Assembly: GCA_030625925.1 (NCBI GenBank)
Contig: DAOUPY010000142.1
Span: 1-5,211 of the forward strand
Direction: 5' to 3'
Source of the DNA: Fusobacteriaceae bacterium
Lineage (GTDB): Bacteria > Fusobacteriota > Fusobacteriia > Fusobacteriales > Fusobacteriaceae
Length of the DNA stretch: 5,211 bases
Notes under the pieces: model-generated
Seen by the model: the letters and a program-made list of their open reading frames with translations, nothing else
Databases searched by the model: none
What the model was told of the DNA's origin: nothing
Program-made: the position numbers and the translations under genes
Shown: one piece after another, positions 1 through 5,211 of the stretch
Numbering within the stretch: position 1 is the first letter of the stretch
Layout of the letters: the number at the start of each line of letters is the position of its first letter

Positions 1-330
1 CACAGATTTAGTCTTTAAATTATTGGCATGGGCATAGATCCCGATCCTTTTAATATTCGGCATTTTAGCCCTGATTCGCCTGATTATTTCAATGAGCAGA
101 TCGGTTGGAAGTAACATTGCATCTCCATCAGCCAGAAAAGCCTTGGTATAAAAATCATTGGTATAAGTGTCAATATCATCAAATATTTCTTCTTTAGATT
201 TCATCCTGAATGATTTGTCCTTATACATAGAACAAAAAGTACATCTATTGTGGGAGCATCCCACGGTAACTTGTAAAATTAAACTATTGGCCTCACTTGG
301 TGGTCGGTATATTGATCCTTCATATGGCAT
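1..330 (-). CDS. Radical SAM family protein, N-terminal part (cut by the window edge)
   Basis: The minus strand is open for 110 codons from an ATG at 330-328 to the window edge; the C-terminal part lies outside. The start is supported by a strong AGGAGGAG ribosome site about 6 nt upstream and a promoter further upstream. The protein begins MPYEGSIYRPPSEANS. It carries a cysteine cluster, GCSHNRCTFC, at residues 24-33 (Cys25, Cys30, Cys33), the expected ligands of a [4Fe-4S] cluster that reductively cleaves S-adenosylmethionine. FLADGDAMLL near residues 65-74 resembles the strand after the cluster loop in COG1032-like radical SAM proteins. The Cys spacing is CX4CX2C rather than the classical CX3CX2C; I recall the GCSHN(K/R)CTFC form from a group of uncharacterised radical SAM proteins. 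The substrate is unknown. GC content is similar to the transporter genes (25 of 60 bases at 61-120) and well above the adjacent hydrolase. Family assignment is firm; function is not. Confidence 0.88.
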   Translation of the reverse strand, partial: MPYEGSIYRPPSEANSLILQVTVGCSHNRCTFCSMYKDKSFRMKSKEEIFDDIDTYTNDFYTKAFLADGDAMLLPTDLLIEIIRRIRAKMPNIKRIGIYAHANNLKTKSV

Positions 331-356
331 AGGTCTCCTCCTATAATTTTTCTACT

Positions 357-365
357 ATTATACCA
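357..365 (-). promoter_or_regulatory. Extended -10 promoter element of the radical SAM gene
   Basis: Read on the minus strand, this is TGGTATAAT, a perfect TATAAT -10 hexamer with the TGn extension. It lies 27 nt upstream of the radical SAM start codon, which predicts a transcript start near position 350 and a short leader containing only the ribosome site. No good -35 hexamer occurs 16-18 nt upstream, as is common for extended -10 promoters. That -35 position is occupied by the palindrome at 372-386. Confidence 0.7.
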
Positions 366-371
366 TAAAAA

Positions 372-386
372 GAAACGTGACGTTTC
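372..386. promoter_or_regulatory. 15-bp palindrome in the -35 region, candidate operator
   Basis: The plus strand reads GAAACGT-G-ACGTTTC, perfect 7-nt arms around one central base. It sits 7 bp upstream of the radical SAM extended -10 element and covers the expected -35 position, where a dimeric repressor or activator could act. The arms are not followed by a U-run on either strand, so a terminator is unlikely. I cannot assign it to a named regulator. That it is an operator is inference from symmetry and position. Confidence 0.45.
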
Positions 387-471
387 ATCCAGATAATAAA
401 AAAGCAACTAAACCCCATACTTCGTTTATTATGCTAAAAAATTCTTGCCCCCCCATAGTTGACAAAGATCC

Positions 472-500
472 TTTGTTTTTATTGTAACGCGTGTTATAAT
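472..500 (+). promoter_or_regulatory. Predicted promoter of the hydrolase gene
   Basis: A perfect TATAAT at 495-500 is preceded at 17-bp spacing by a weak -35 candidate, TTTGTT at 472-477. Transcription would start near 507, leaving a leader of about 65 nt before the ATG at 573. A TTGACA at 459-464 is a perfect -35 hexamer, but it is 30 bp from this -10, too far to work with it. An alternative pair is TTGTAA at 482-487 with TATGTT at 505-510, 17 bp apart. The promoter region is convincing; the exact hexamers are not settled. Confidence 0.5.
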
Positions 501-516
501 AACGTATGTTATTATA
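495..516. promoter_or_regulatory. 22-bp palindrome over the -10 box, candidate operator of the hydrolase gene
   Basis: Perfect 9-nt arms, TATAATAAC and GTTATTATA, flank a GTAT centre. The left arm contains the -10 hexamer TATAAT, so a dimeric protein bound here would block RNA polymerase. Short outer repeats, AACG at 486-489 and CGTT at 517-520, extend the symmetry imperfectly. Size and form suit a TetR- or MarR-type operator. No regulator gene lies in the window. An alternative reading is a 5' RNA hairpin, but only part of it would be transcribed from the predicted start. Confidence 0.5.
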
Positions 517-572
517 CGTTTTGTATATAATAAACGGGAAATATAGGGGTAGCAAGCTTATGGAGGGGAAAT

Positions 573-1979
573 ATGAAAAAATTAAAATTTATAGTTAAAT
601 ATCTGATTGTATTAATGCTTTTATTAGTAACAGCACAAATTATAAGAGCATATTTAGATAGGCAAAGAGATTCAAAACTTAAGCCATGGCATAAAGTAAG
701 TCAAATAAAAGAGCTAAATTATGATAAGTATAGTAATATAGAAAGTTATTTAGCAGATGAGAAAAAATTTTTAGAAGAAATATATACAGAAGTAGAAATA
801 AAAAAGAAAGGTTCTTATAATAGGTACATTAGAGGTTCAAAAGGTTCTCCATATGGCCATATGAGAAAAGATGTGAATATATCCTTTGAAATGATCCCTA
901 AAAATCCAAAGGGAGGAATTTTAATGCTTCACGGATTAACAGGTTCACCTTATTCTATGATAGACATAGCAAAAATTTTTTATGATAAGGGGTATTATGT
1001 ATTGGCTTTAAGATACCCTTATCACGGGACTTATCCTGGTGAACTTTTAAACCTAAATTGGAAAGATTTTTCAAAAACTGCAAAGTTTGGAGCAAAAATA
1101 GTTAAAAATAAAATTCAGGGAATAAAAAATAGTAAATTCTATATGTTGGGATTTTCTACAGGAGCAACTGCTACTTTGCAATATATAACTCATGATATGA
1201 GTAAGGATAATAAACTCCCCAGGCCAGATGGAGTATTTTGGCTTTCTCCTGCAATGGGGATTGATCCTTTAGCTAAATATGTGTTTTTAGATATTTTAAT
1301 AAGTAAAATTCCTGGGTTAAATAAATTTGCATGGATAGATATCTACCCAGAATATGATATGGCTAAATATAACTCTTTTGATAAAAATTCTGTAGCTCAG
1401 GTGTATACTCTTATAAAAAAATCACGAGAAAACCTTTCAAAACTTACTAAAAGTGAAAAAGCAAAATTACCACCAATCTATTCTTATACTTCTATTCTAG
1501 ATGCTACAGTCAACTCTGAAGAACTTTTTAAAGTCTTAGAAGAAATTAGAAATAAAAAGAATGAACTTACAATTTTTGATGTTAATAGAAAATACGATGA
1601 TTTATATGGATCTAAAATTCAAAATATTAACTTTGAAAAAAAAATAGAAGAATCTAAAATTATTGGAGATATTATAGTGTTGAGTAATATGGTGAATAGA
1701 ACAGAAAAGGTTGAATTGACAAAATACAGTAATGGGAAGAAAATTAACATGAAGAATGATTTAGATTTTAAATGGTCTAAAGATACTTTTTCATTAGCAC
1801 ATATCTCTCTACCTATTTCTCCTGAAAATCCTCTCTATGGAAAAAATACATTCTTAGGAGGAGGAAATATTAAAGGAGAAAATGGAACAGCAGCTATGCC
1901 TGGTGATGCACTAGTAAGGCTTAAATATAATGATTTTTTTAATTATGTTGAGAAGAGCATAACGAATAAAGTTTATTAA
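573..1979 (+). CDS. Membrane-anchored alpha/beta hydrolase (serine esterase/lipase-like)
   Basis: This is a 468-residue protein. The ATG at 573 is chosen because GGAGGGG at 562-568 precedes it at normal spacing and the N-terminus is a clear export signal. After KKLK, residues 5-25 are hydrophobic and end near a basic region without a lipobox cysteine, suggesting a signal anchor with the enzyme outside the membrane. The alpha/beta hydrolase core starts near residue 113 with ILMLHGLTGSP; the HG at 120-121 supports the oxyanion hole. The nucleophile elbow is GFSTG, with catalytic Ser195. Asp310 in SILDATV and His410 in AHISLPISP complete the triad; the latter two contexts match a family of uncharacterised exported hydrolases related to serine aminopeptidase S33/carboxylesterases. 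The 100 residues between Asp and His form an inserted beta-rich region containing FDVNRKYDDLYG. Substrate is unknown; an ester or lipid is a guess. Base composition is far more AT-rich than its neighbours. No operon partner is present. Confidence 0.88.
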   Translation: MKKLKFIVKYLIVLMLLLVTAQIIRAYLDRQRDSKLKPWHKVSQIKELNYDKYSNIESYLADEKKFLEEIYTEVEIKKKGSYNRYIRGSKGSPYGHMRKDVNISFEMIPKNPKGGILMLHGLTGSPYSMIDIAKIFYDKGYYVLALRYPYHGTYPGELLNLNWKDFSKTAKFGAKIVKNKIQGIKNSKFYMLGFSTGATATLQYITHDMSKDNKLPRPDGVFWLSPAMGIDPLAKYVFLDILISKIPGLNKFAWIDIYPEYDMAKYNSFDKNSVAQVYTLIKKSRENLSKLTKSEKAKLPPIYSYTSILDATVNSEELFKVLEEIRNKKNELTIFDVNRKYDDLYGSKIQNINFEKKIEESKIIGDIIVLSNMVNRTEKVELTKYSNGKKINMKNDLDFKWSKDTFSLAHISLPISPENPLYGKNTFLGGGNIKGENGTAAMPGDALVRLKYNDFFNYVEKSITNKVY

Positions 1980-1980
1980 T

Positions 1981-2067
1981 AAATCTGATCCTGTCTTTAT
2001 CGTTGTATAGCTGTATCAACAGATACAAATTAAAACCACTAGCACAAGCTAATGGGAGCGATATCCA
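1981..2067 (-). pseudogene. Possible decayed coding remnant (tentative)
   Basis: The minus strand has a 29-codon stretch encoding WISLPLACASGFNLYL and a further 13 residues, without a usable start in frame. ATG at 2068-2066 is in another frame and reaches a stop after ten codons. The hydrophobic small-residue pattern followed by GFNLYL recalls, from memory, the beginning of DUF4126 membrane proteins. The stretch has the higher GC of the outer genes rather than that of the hydrolase. It could be the 5' stub of an older gene lost beside the hydrolase. It also contains two imperfect palindromes, so the peptide may be accidental. Low confidence. Confidence 0.15.
2003..2055. repeat. Two adjacent imperfect inverted repeats (hairpins)
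   Basis: The first unit, 2003-2028, pairs TTGTAT plus CTGT with ACAG plus ATACAA around an ATCA loop, ten pairs with a 2-nt AG bulge at 2009-2010. The second, 2036-2055, pairs CCACTAGC with GCTAATGG around ACAA, seven of eight positions matching. They are only 7 nt apart and lie downstream of the hydrolase stop. They may be mRNA 3' structures or the remains of a mobile-element end. Neither has a U-tract, so they are not intrinsic terminators. They overlap the tentative coding remnant. Confidence 0.4.
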
Positions 2068-2072
2068 TAAAT

Positions 2073-2113
2073 AAAAAAAGCAGTAAATCTCATTAGATTT
2101 ACTGCTTTTTTTT
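2073..2113. terminator. Bidirectional Rho-independent terminator between convergent genes
   Basis: GCAGTAAATCT at 2080-2090 and AGATTTACTGC at 2095-2105 form a perfect 11-bp stem with a CATT loop. Seven A lie on the left (2073-2079) and eight T on the right (2106-2113), so a U-tract follows the hairpin in either direction. It can end the hydrolase transcript, about 100 nt after its stop, and the transporter transcript arriving from the right. This is the clearest regulatory structure in the window. Confidence 0.93.
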
Positions 2114-2120
2114 ATTTTAA

Positions 2121-2193
2121 CTCTTATCTCCTACCTCGGTTTCTCTAAAAGTTCGCCTTTCCCCATTGAGGAGAGGAGTTAGAGGTGAGGTCT
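2121..2193. repeat. Probable dispersed-repeat remnant, purine/pyrimidine-skewed
   Basis: The stretch between the terminator and the transporter stop codon is pyrimidine-rich on the left (CTCTTATCTCCTACCTC, 2121-2137) and purine-rich on the right (GAGGAGAGGAGTTAGAGG, 2168-2185). The two arms are imperfect reverse complements of each other. The inner part, TTTCCCCATTGAGGAGAGG, resembles the widespread intergenic family read on the other strand as CCTCACCCCTAACCCCTCTCC followed by GGGGAGAGGGGA. That likeness is from memory. It may be a REP-like element in the transporter operon's 3' untranslated region. Confidence 0.35.
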
Positions 2194-2201
2194 AGAGGGT
2201 C

Positions 2202-3080
2202 TTAGTCGTCACTCTTGTCATACGGCTTTCCAGAACTAGCTGGTGCCACTGCCTTTCCTACTACTCCCGCTAAGGCTAATAGTGTAAGGATGTATGGTAA
2301 CATTTGAATAAATTGAGGCGGTACCCCAGTTACATATTGCTGGATCAAAGTCTGTCCTGCATCTGCAAAACCAAACAATAAACTTGCTCCTAATACTCCA
2401 CCTGGTGTCCATTTACCAAATACTAAGGCTGCCAAGGCTATAAATCCTCTACCTGCCGACATCTCCTTGGTAAACTGTGATAATGCACCGATAGATAGGT
2501 AAGCTCCTCCAAGACCAGCTAACAGCCCTGACATGATTACACCAAAATATCTTACATGTAGTACATTGATCCCTACTGTGTCTGCTGCCAGTGGATGTTC
2601 CCCAACAGCTCTCATCCTAAGACCCCATACTGTTTTATAGATAAACCAGTGAGATGCAAAAGCAATTGCATAGATGATAAATACTATTATAGACATTCCA
2701 AAGAATGTAGCTGTTTTCGGTACTGTAGGAGTATTTCCAGACTGATTAAATAATACTCTTAACATAAACACTGTAAATCCAGATGCGAATAAGTTGATCG
2801 CTACCCCTGATACTACTTGGTTTCCCTTGTATTTAATACTAAGGACTGCGTGAAGTAATGCCATGATTCCACCAGCCATCATACCACCAAGAATTCCAAC
2901 ATATGGATTTCCTGTGTAATATGAAGTTACTGCTGCTGAGAATGCACCCATCAACATCATTCCTTCTAATCCTATATTTACAACACCTGTAAGTTCAGAG
3001 AACATTCCACCAATTGCCGTAATTAATATAGGCGCTGCTTGTCTAATTGTAGCTAAGATTAAACTTATAAAGATAGACAT
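2202..3080 (-). CDS. nupQ: Nucleoside ABC importer, permease subunit 2 (NupQ/YufQ type)
   Basis: This is a 292-residue, very hydrophobic inner-membrane protein of the BPD_transp_2 family (branched-chain amino acid/sugar/nucleoside permeases). The N-terminal signature is seen at residues 16-46: AAPILITAIGGMFSE, then GVVNIGLEGMMLMGA. The cytoplasmic coupling loop is at about 152-197, with GLRMRAVGEHPLAADTVGIN followed by GLLAGLGGAYLSIG; it is expected to contact the ATPase. Around eight to ten membrane segments can be seen. Length is close to, or slightly shorter than, family members. The start ATG overlaps the stop of permease 1 by one base (TAATG), with a GAAGGTGA ribosome site at 3095-3088, so translation is probably coupled. 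It pairs with permease 1 to form the translocation path. The symbol is by analogy with the Bacillus subtilis nupNOPQ guanosine importer; purine nucleoside transport is family inference, not shown here. It is the last gene of the operon. Confidence 0.9.
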   Translation of the reverse strand: MSIFISLILATIRQAAPILITAIGGMFSELTGVVNIGLEGMMLMGAFSAAVTSYYTGNPYVGILGGMMAGGIMALLHAVLSIKYKGNQVVSGVAINLFASGFTVFMLRVLFNQSGNTPTVPKTATFFGMSIIVFIIYAIAFASHWFIYKTVWGLRMRAVGEHPLAADTVGINVLHVRYFGVIMSGLLAGLGGAYLSIGALSQFTKEMSAGRGFIALAALVFGKWTPGGVLGASLLFGFADAGQTLIQQYVTGVPPQFIQMLPYILTLLALAGVVGKAVAPASSGKPYDKSDD

Positions 3081-4131
3081 TAGTTACTCACCTTCTTTTT
3101 TTTATCCAATATTGAGTGGAACATATTTTCCGCCGCAATCAATAATATTATGATAGCCTGAATAATTATGATAATTTGACTTGGGATCGATGTGTTAAAC
3201 TGCATAGATCTACCACCGGTTCTTAATGCTGCAAATAATATAGCTGCAAATAGTGCTCCTACTGGTGAATTTTTCCCCAGCAGTGCTACTGCGATACCGT
3301 CAAAACCATAACTTCCCATGATTCCCTGTCTGTAAGTATATTGTCCCACTCCTCCAAGGATTCTTTCGGCACCTGCCAATCCAGATAACGACCCTGCTAT
3401 TCCCATGGCAAATAATATTCTCCATTTACATTTATCCCTGCATTTTCAGAAGCTGTAGGATTAAGTCCCACGGCTTTGATCTCATAACCAGTGATAGTTT
3501 TTTCAAACATAAACCAGATAACTATCACAGCTATTACTGCTATGATAAATCCTACATTAAGTGCTACCTTAGTATCCGGCATCAACATAGCTAATCTGCT
3601 GGCTTCAAATACTGGAGGAGTCTGTGGACTCGGTCCCATAGGCCCGCCAGCTTTCAATGGATAGTTTAATCCGTATTGTTCAAAGTTTAACGCTATATAG
3701 TTTAACATAATAGTAGATATTACTTCATGCACTCCTAATTTTGCCTTTAACCATCCTGCAATTCCTGCCCAGGCAAAACCCGCTGCTGCTGCTATGATCA
3801 ATACTACAAATACATTGTTTATACCAATGTTGTGTACAAAAGCTCCAACTGCTGCTGCTGCTAATCCACCCATTACAACTTGACCCTGTGCTCCGATATT
3901 AAATAATCCAGCTTTAAATGCGACTAATACAGACAACCCAGTAAATATCATAGGTGTTGCTTCTAACAGTGTTCTCGCAATAGCTCTCTTACCATCAAAA
4001 GCCCCTGTAAACAGATAGTAATATGCTGTTAATGGATTTTCTCCTAAATAAGTTATTATTCCTGCACCTAAAAGCAGTGCAATAAATACTGCTAAAATAG
4101 GAACTAATAATCCTTGTAATTTTCTATTCAT
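3080..4131 (-). pseudogene. nupP: Nucleoside ABC importer, permease subunit 1 (NupP/YufP type), broken by a -1 frameshift
   Basis: Two overlapping reading frames, 4131-3397 (244 residues) and 3406-3080 (108 residues), together cover one BPD_transp_2 permease. The first carries LEATPMIFTGLSVLVAFKAG, then LFNIGAQGQVVMGG near residues 76-89, and TIMLNYIALNF at 140-150. It enters the coupling loop (YEIKAVGLNPTASENAGINV), then reads an unrelated GEYYLPWE and stops. The family sequence resumes in the other frame as WRILFAMGIAGSLSGLAGAERILGG. Restoring one A in the AAA run at 3427-3425 (GTAAATGG to GTAAAATGG) gives a continuous 350-residue protein, the usual length. The 108-residue piece starts at an internal methionine and is not a separate gene. 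The start ATG overlaps the ATPase stop by one base, with GGAGGG upstream. Either a real inactivating mutation or a sequencing error. Symbol by analogy with B. subtilis nupP. Confidence 0.9.
3425..3427 (-). other. Frameshift site in permease 1
   Basis: On the minus strand the gene reads AATGTAAATGGAGAATA. Inserting one A into the AAA triplet lets the codons run GTA AAA TGG AGA ATA, joining GINV to KWRILFAMGIAG. The deletion could lie a few bases to either side, but this placement gives the most family-like join. There is no X-XXY-YYZ slippery heptamer between the last stop in the second frame and the TAG of the first, so programmed frameshifting is not supported. Confidence 0.75.
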
Positions 4132-5211
4132 TATAACTTCCCTCCGGCCATTAAGATTCCGATTTTTTCTTCAGTAGCATCTTCTCTGTCTAGAATTCCT
4201 GTAATCTCTCCACCACACATAACTGCTATTCTGTCACTTAAGTTTAAGATTTCAGATAGTTCTGCTGACACTACCATCACTGCTTTTCCAGTCTTCTTTT
4301 CTTCTAAGATCAACTTATGGATCGCTTCAATAGCTCCAATGTCTACTCCTCTTGTAGGCTGAGAAGCTATGATGAAGTCATGTTTTTTCTCCAATTCTCT
4401 GGCTACAATTATCTTTTGCTGGTTCCCGCCTGATAATTTTCCAAAGGCTGTTTTTGTTCCTCTAGGTCTTATATCATGAGCTTCCATAAAGAATTCTGCT
4501 TCTTTTTCTAATTTATCCACATCCAATAATATCTTATTCTTTGTAAATTTTTCTCTGTGCACTCCAAAAGCAAAGGTATCTCTAACTGAAAATTCTGATA
4601 CTGCTGCTCTTGCATGTCTATCTTCCGGTACATGAGCTAATCCGGCTAATGTAATATGTCTAGGAGTTTTACCGGCCAGGTTTTCACCATTTAGAGTAAA
4701 GGCTCCAGATTCAATCTTTCTTAATCCTGTCATAGCTTCTACAAGTTCCGATTGCCCTGATCCTTCTACACCTGCAATTCCAAATACCTCTCCTGCTCTT
4801 ATGTCAAAGGATACTTTTTTTACTGCCGGTAAGCCTTTATTATTTTTTACATTTAAGTCTTTGACCTCCACTATCTTATCACCGATAGTAACCTCTGGTT
4901 TCTCAGTAGTAAATAACACCGGTCTTCCTACCATGGCATTGGCAATTTTTTGTTTTGTGGCATCTTTAGTTTCAAAGTTTGCTACATCTTTTCCCCTTCT
5001 GATTACTGTGATATTATCTGAAATATCCAATACTTCCTGGAGTTTATGGGAGATAAATATAATAGTTTTTCCCTCTTCAATAAGGTTATCCATTATTTTA
5101 TATAATTCCTTTACCTCTTGAGGAATCAGTACAGCTGTTGGTTCATCAAATATAAGCAGATCAGCTCCCTTAAATAATATCTTTAAGATCTCCACCCTCT
5201 GCTGGATTCCA
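4131..5211 (-). CDS. nupO: Nucleoside ABC importer, tandem-NBD ATPase (NupO/YufO type), 5' end outside the window
   Basis: The frame is open to the window edge; 359 residues are visible of a protein that is about 500 in this family. The GTG at 5195-5193 is an internal valine of the ABC signature GIQQRVEILK, not a start. The remainder of NBD1 shows Walker B LLIFDEPT (visible residues 18-25) and the switch histidine in FISHK (His55). NBD2 begins near visible residue 112. It has a degenerate Walker A, GVEGSGQS (147-154, Gln for Lys), signature LSGGNQQ (259-265), altered Walker B FIIASQPTRGVD (279-290), and AEL in place of the switch histidine. Such degeneration of the second site is usual in this family of sugar/nucleoside importer ATPases. 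It sits on the cytoplasmic face and drives the two permeases encoded downstream; its stop overlaps the permease 1 start (TAATG). Nucleoside specificity is family inference; galactose/ribose-type ATPases are the nearest alternative, made less likely by the accompanying permeases. Confidence 0.92.
   Translation of the reverse strand, partial: GIQQRVEILKILFKGADLLIFDEPTAVLIPQEVKELYKIMDNLIEEGKTIIFISHKLQEVLDISDNITVIRRGKDVANFETKDATKQKIANAMVGRPVLFTTEKPEVTIGDKIVEVKDLNVKNNKGLPAVKKVSFDIRAGEVFGIAGVEGSGQSELVEAMTGLRKIESGAFTLNGENLAGKTPRHITLAGLAHVPEDRHARAAVSEFSVRDTFAFGVHREKFTKNKILLDVDKLEKEAEFFMEAHDIRPRGTKTAFGKLSGGNQQKIIVARELEKKHDFIIASQPTRGVDIGAIEAIHKLILEEKKTGKAVMVVSAELSEILNLSDRIAVMCGGEITGILDREDATEEKIGILMAGGKL

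Noticed and set aside
462..481. ACAAAG-ATC-CTTTGT plus following T-run as an intrinsic terminator
   Set aside because: The stem is only 6 bp and AT-rich, and no plus-strand gene upstream in the window needs ending; it lies within a promoter region.
2001..2060. An integron attC site next to the hydrolase
   Set aside because: No paired RYYYAAC/GTTRRRY core sites in the right arrangement, no integrase, and the hydrolase has its own promoter, unlike a typical cassette.
3080..3406. The 108-residue minus-strand frame as an independent small membrane protein
   Set aside because: Its sequence is the expected C-terminal third of permease 1, and its ATG is an internal methionine of that family. It has no ribosome site of its own that stands out.
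3397..3460. Programmed -1 frameshifting in permease 1
   Set aside because: No X-XXY-YYZ heptamer is present in the frame overlap, and permeases of this family are not known to use recoding.
4801..5121. A plus-strand open frame of 106 codons opposite the ATPase gene
   Set aside because: It lies wholly inside the minus-strand ATPase, whose Walker B, switch and NBD2 motifs are unmistakable; the plus-strand translation has no recognisable domain.
5193..5195. GTG as the start codon of the ATPase
   Set aside because: The frame continues upstream as GIQQR, part of the ABC signature motif, so the valine is internal and the true start lies beyond 5211.
1..5211. CRISPR array, tRNA, rRNA or complete insertion sequence
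   Set aside because: No regularly spaced direct repeats, cloverleaf-like segment, rRNA sequence or transposase-like protein was found on either strand.

Overview
The window comes from a low-GC bacterium with strong Shine-Dalgarno sites (GGAGG) ahead of its genes. Protein style and base composition fit Fusobacteriota (Ilyobacter/Propionigenium-like) or a low-GC Firmicute. This placement is inference: there is no rRNA or other marker gene in the window.

Layout, left to right. (1) Positions 1-330, minus strand: the first 110 codons of a radical SAM enzyme that runs off the left edge. (2) Positions 331-572: a divergent intergenic region with an extended -10 promoter and a palindrome for the radical SAM gene, a C7 run, and a promoter for the next gene whose -10 lies inside a 22-bp palindrome. 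(3) Positions 573-1979, plus strand: a membrane-anchored alpha/beta hydrolase with a complete Ser-Asp-His triad, clearly more AT-rich than its neighbours. (4) Positions 1980-2201: a convergent intergenic region with two imperfect hairpins (or a decayed coding remnant), a strong bidirectional terminator, and a purine/pyrimidine-skewed probable dispersed repeat. (5) Positions 2202-5211, minus strand: three genes of a BmpA/Nup-type nucleoside ABC importer, in the order ATPase (5' end outside the window), permease 1, permease 2. They are joined by 1-nt TAATG stop/start overlaps.

The two transporter permeases and the tandem-NBD ATPase would form one inner-membrane importer. Its substrate-binding lipoprotein is not in the window and is expected upstream of the ATPase, beyond position 5211. 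Permease 1 is split by a one-base frameshift in the cytoplasmic loop expected to contact the ATPase, so as read the importer may not work; a sequencing error is the main alternative. The hydrolase looks like a single-gene AT-rich islet with its own promoter and candidate operator, set between older, higher-GC genes.

I see no CRISPR array, tRNA, rRNA, complete insertion sequence or multi-gene novel system. The points most worth following are the permease frameshift, the compositional break around the hydrolase, and the two promoter palindromes.
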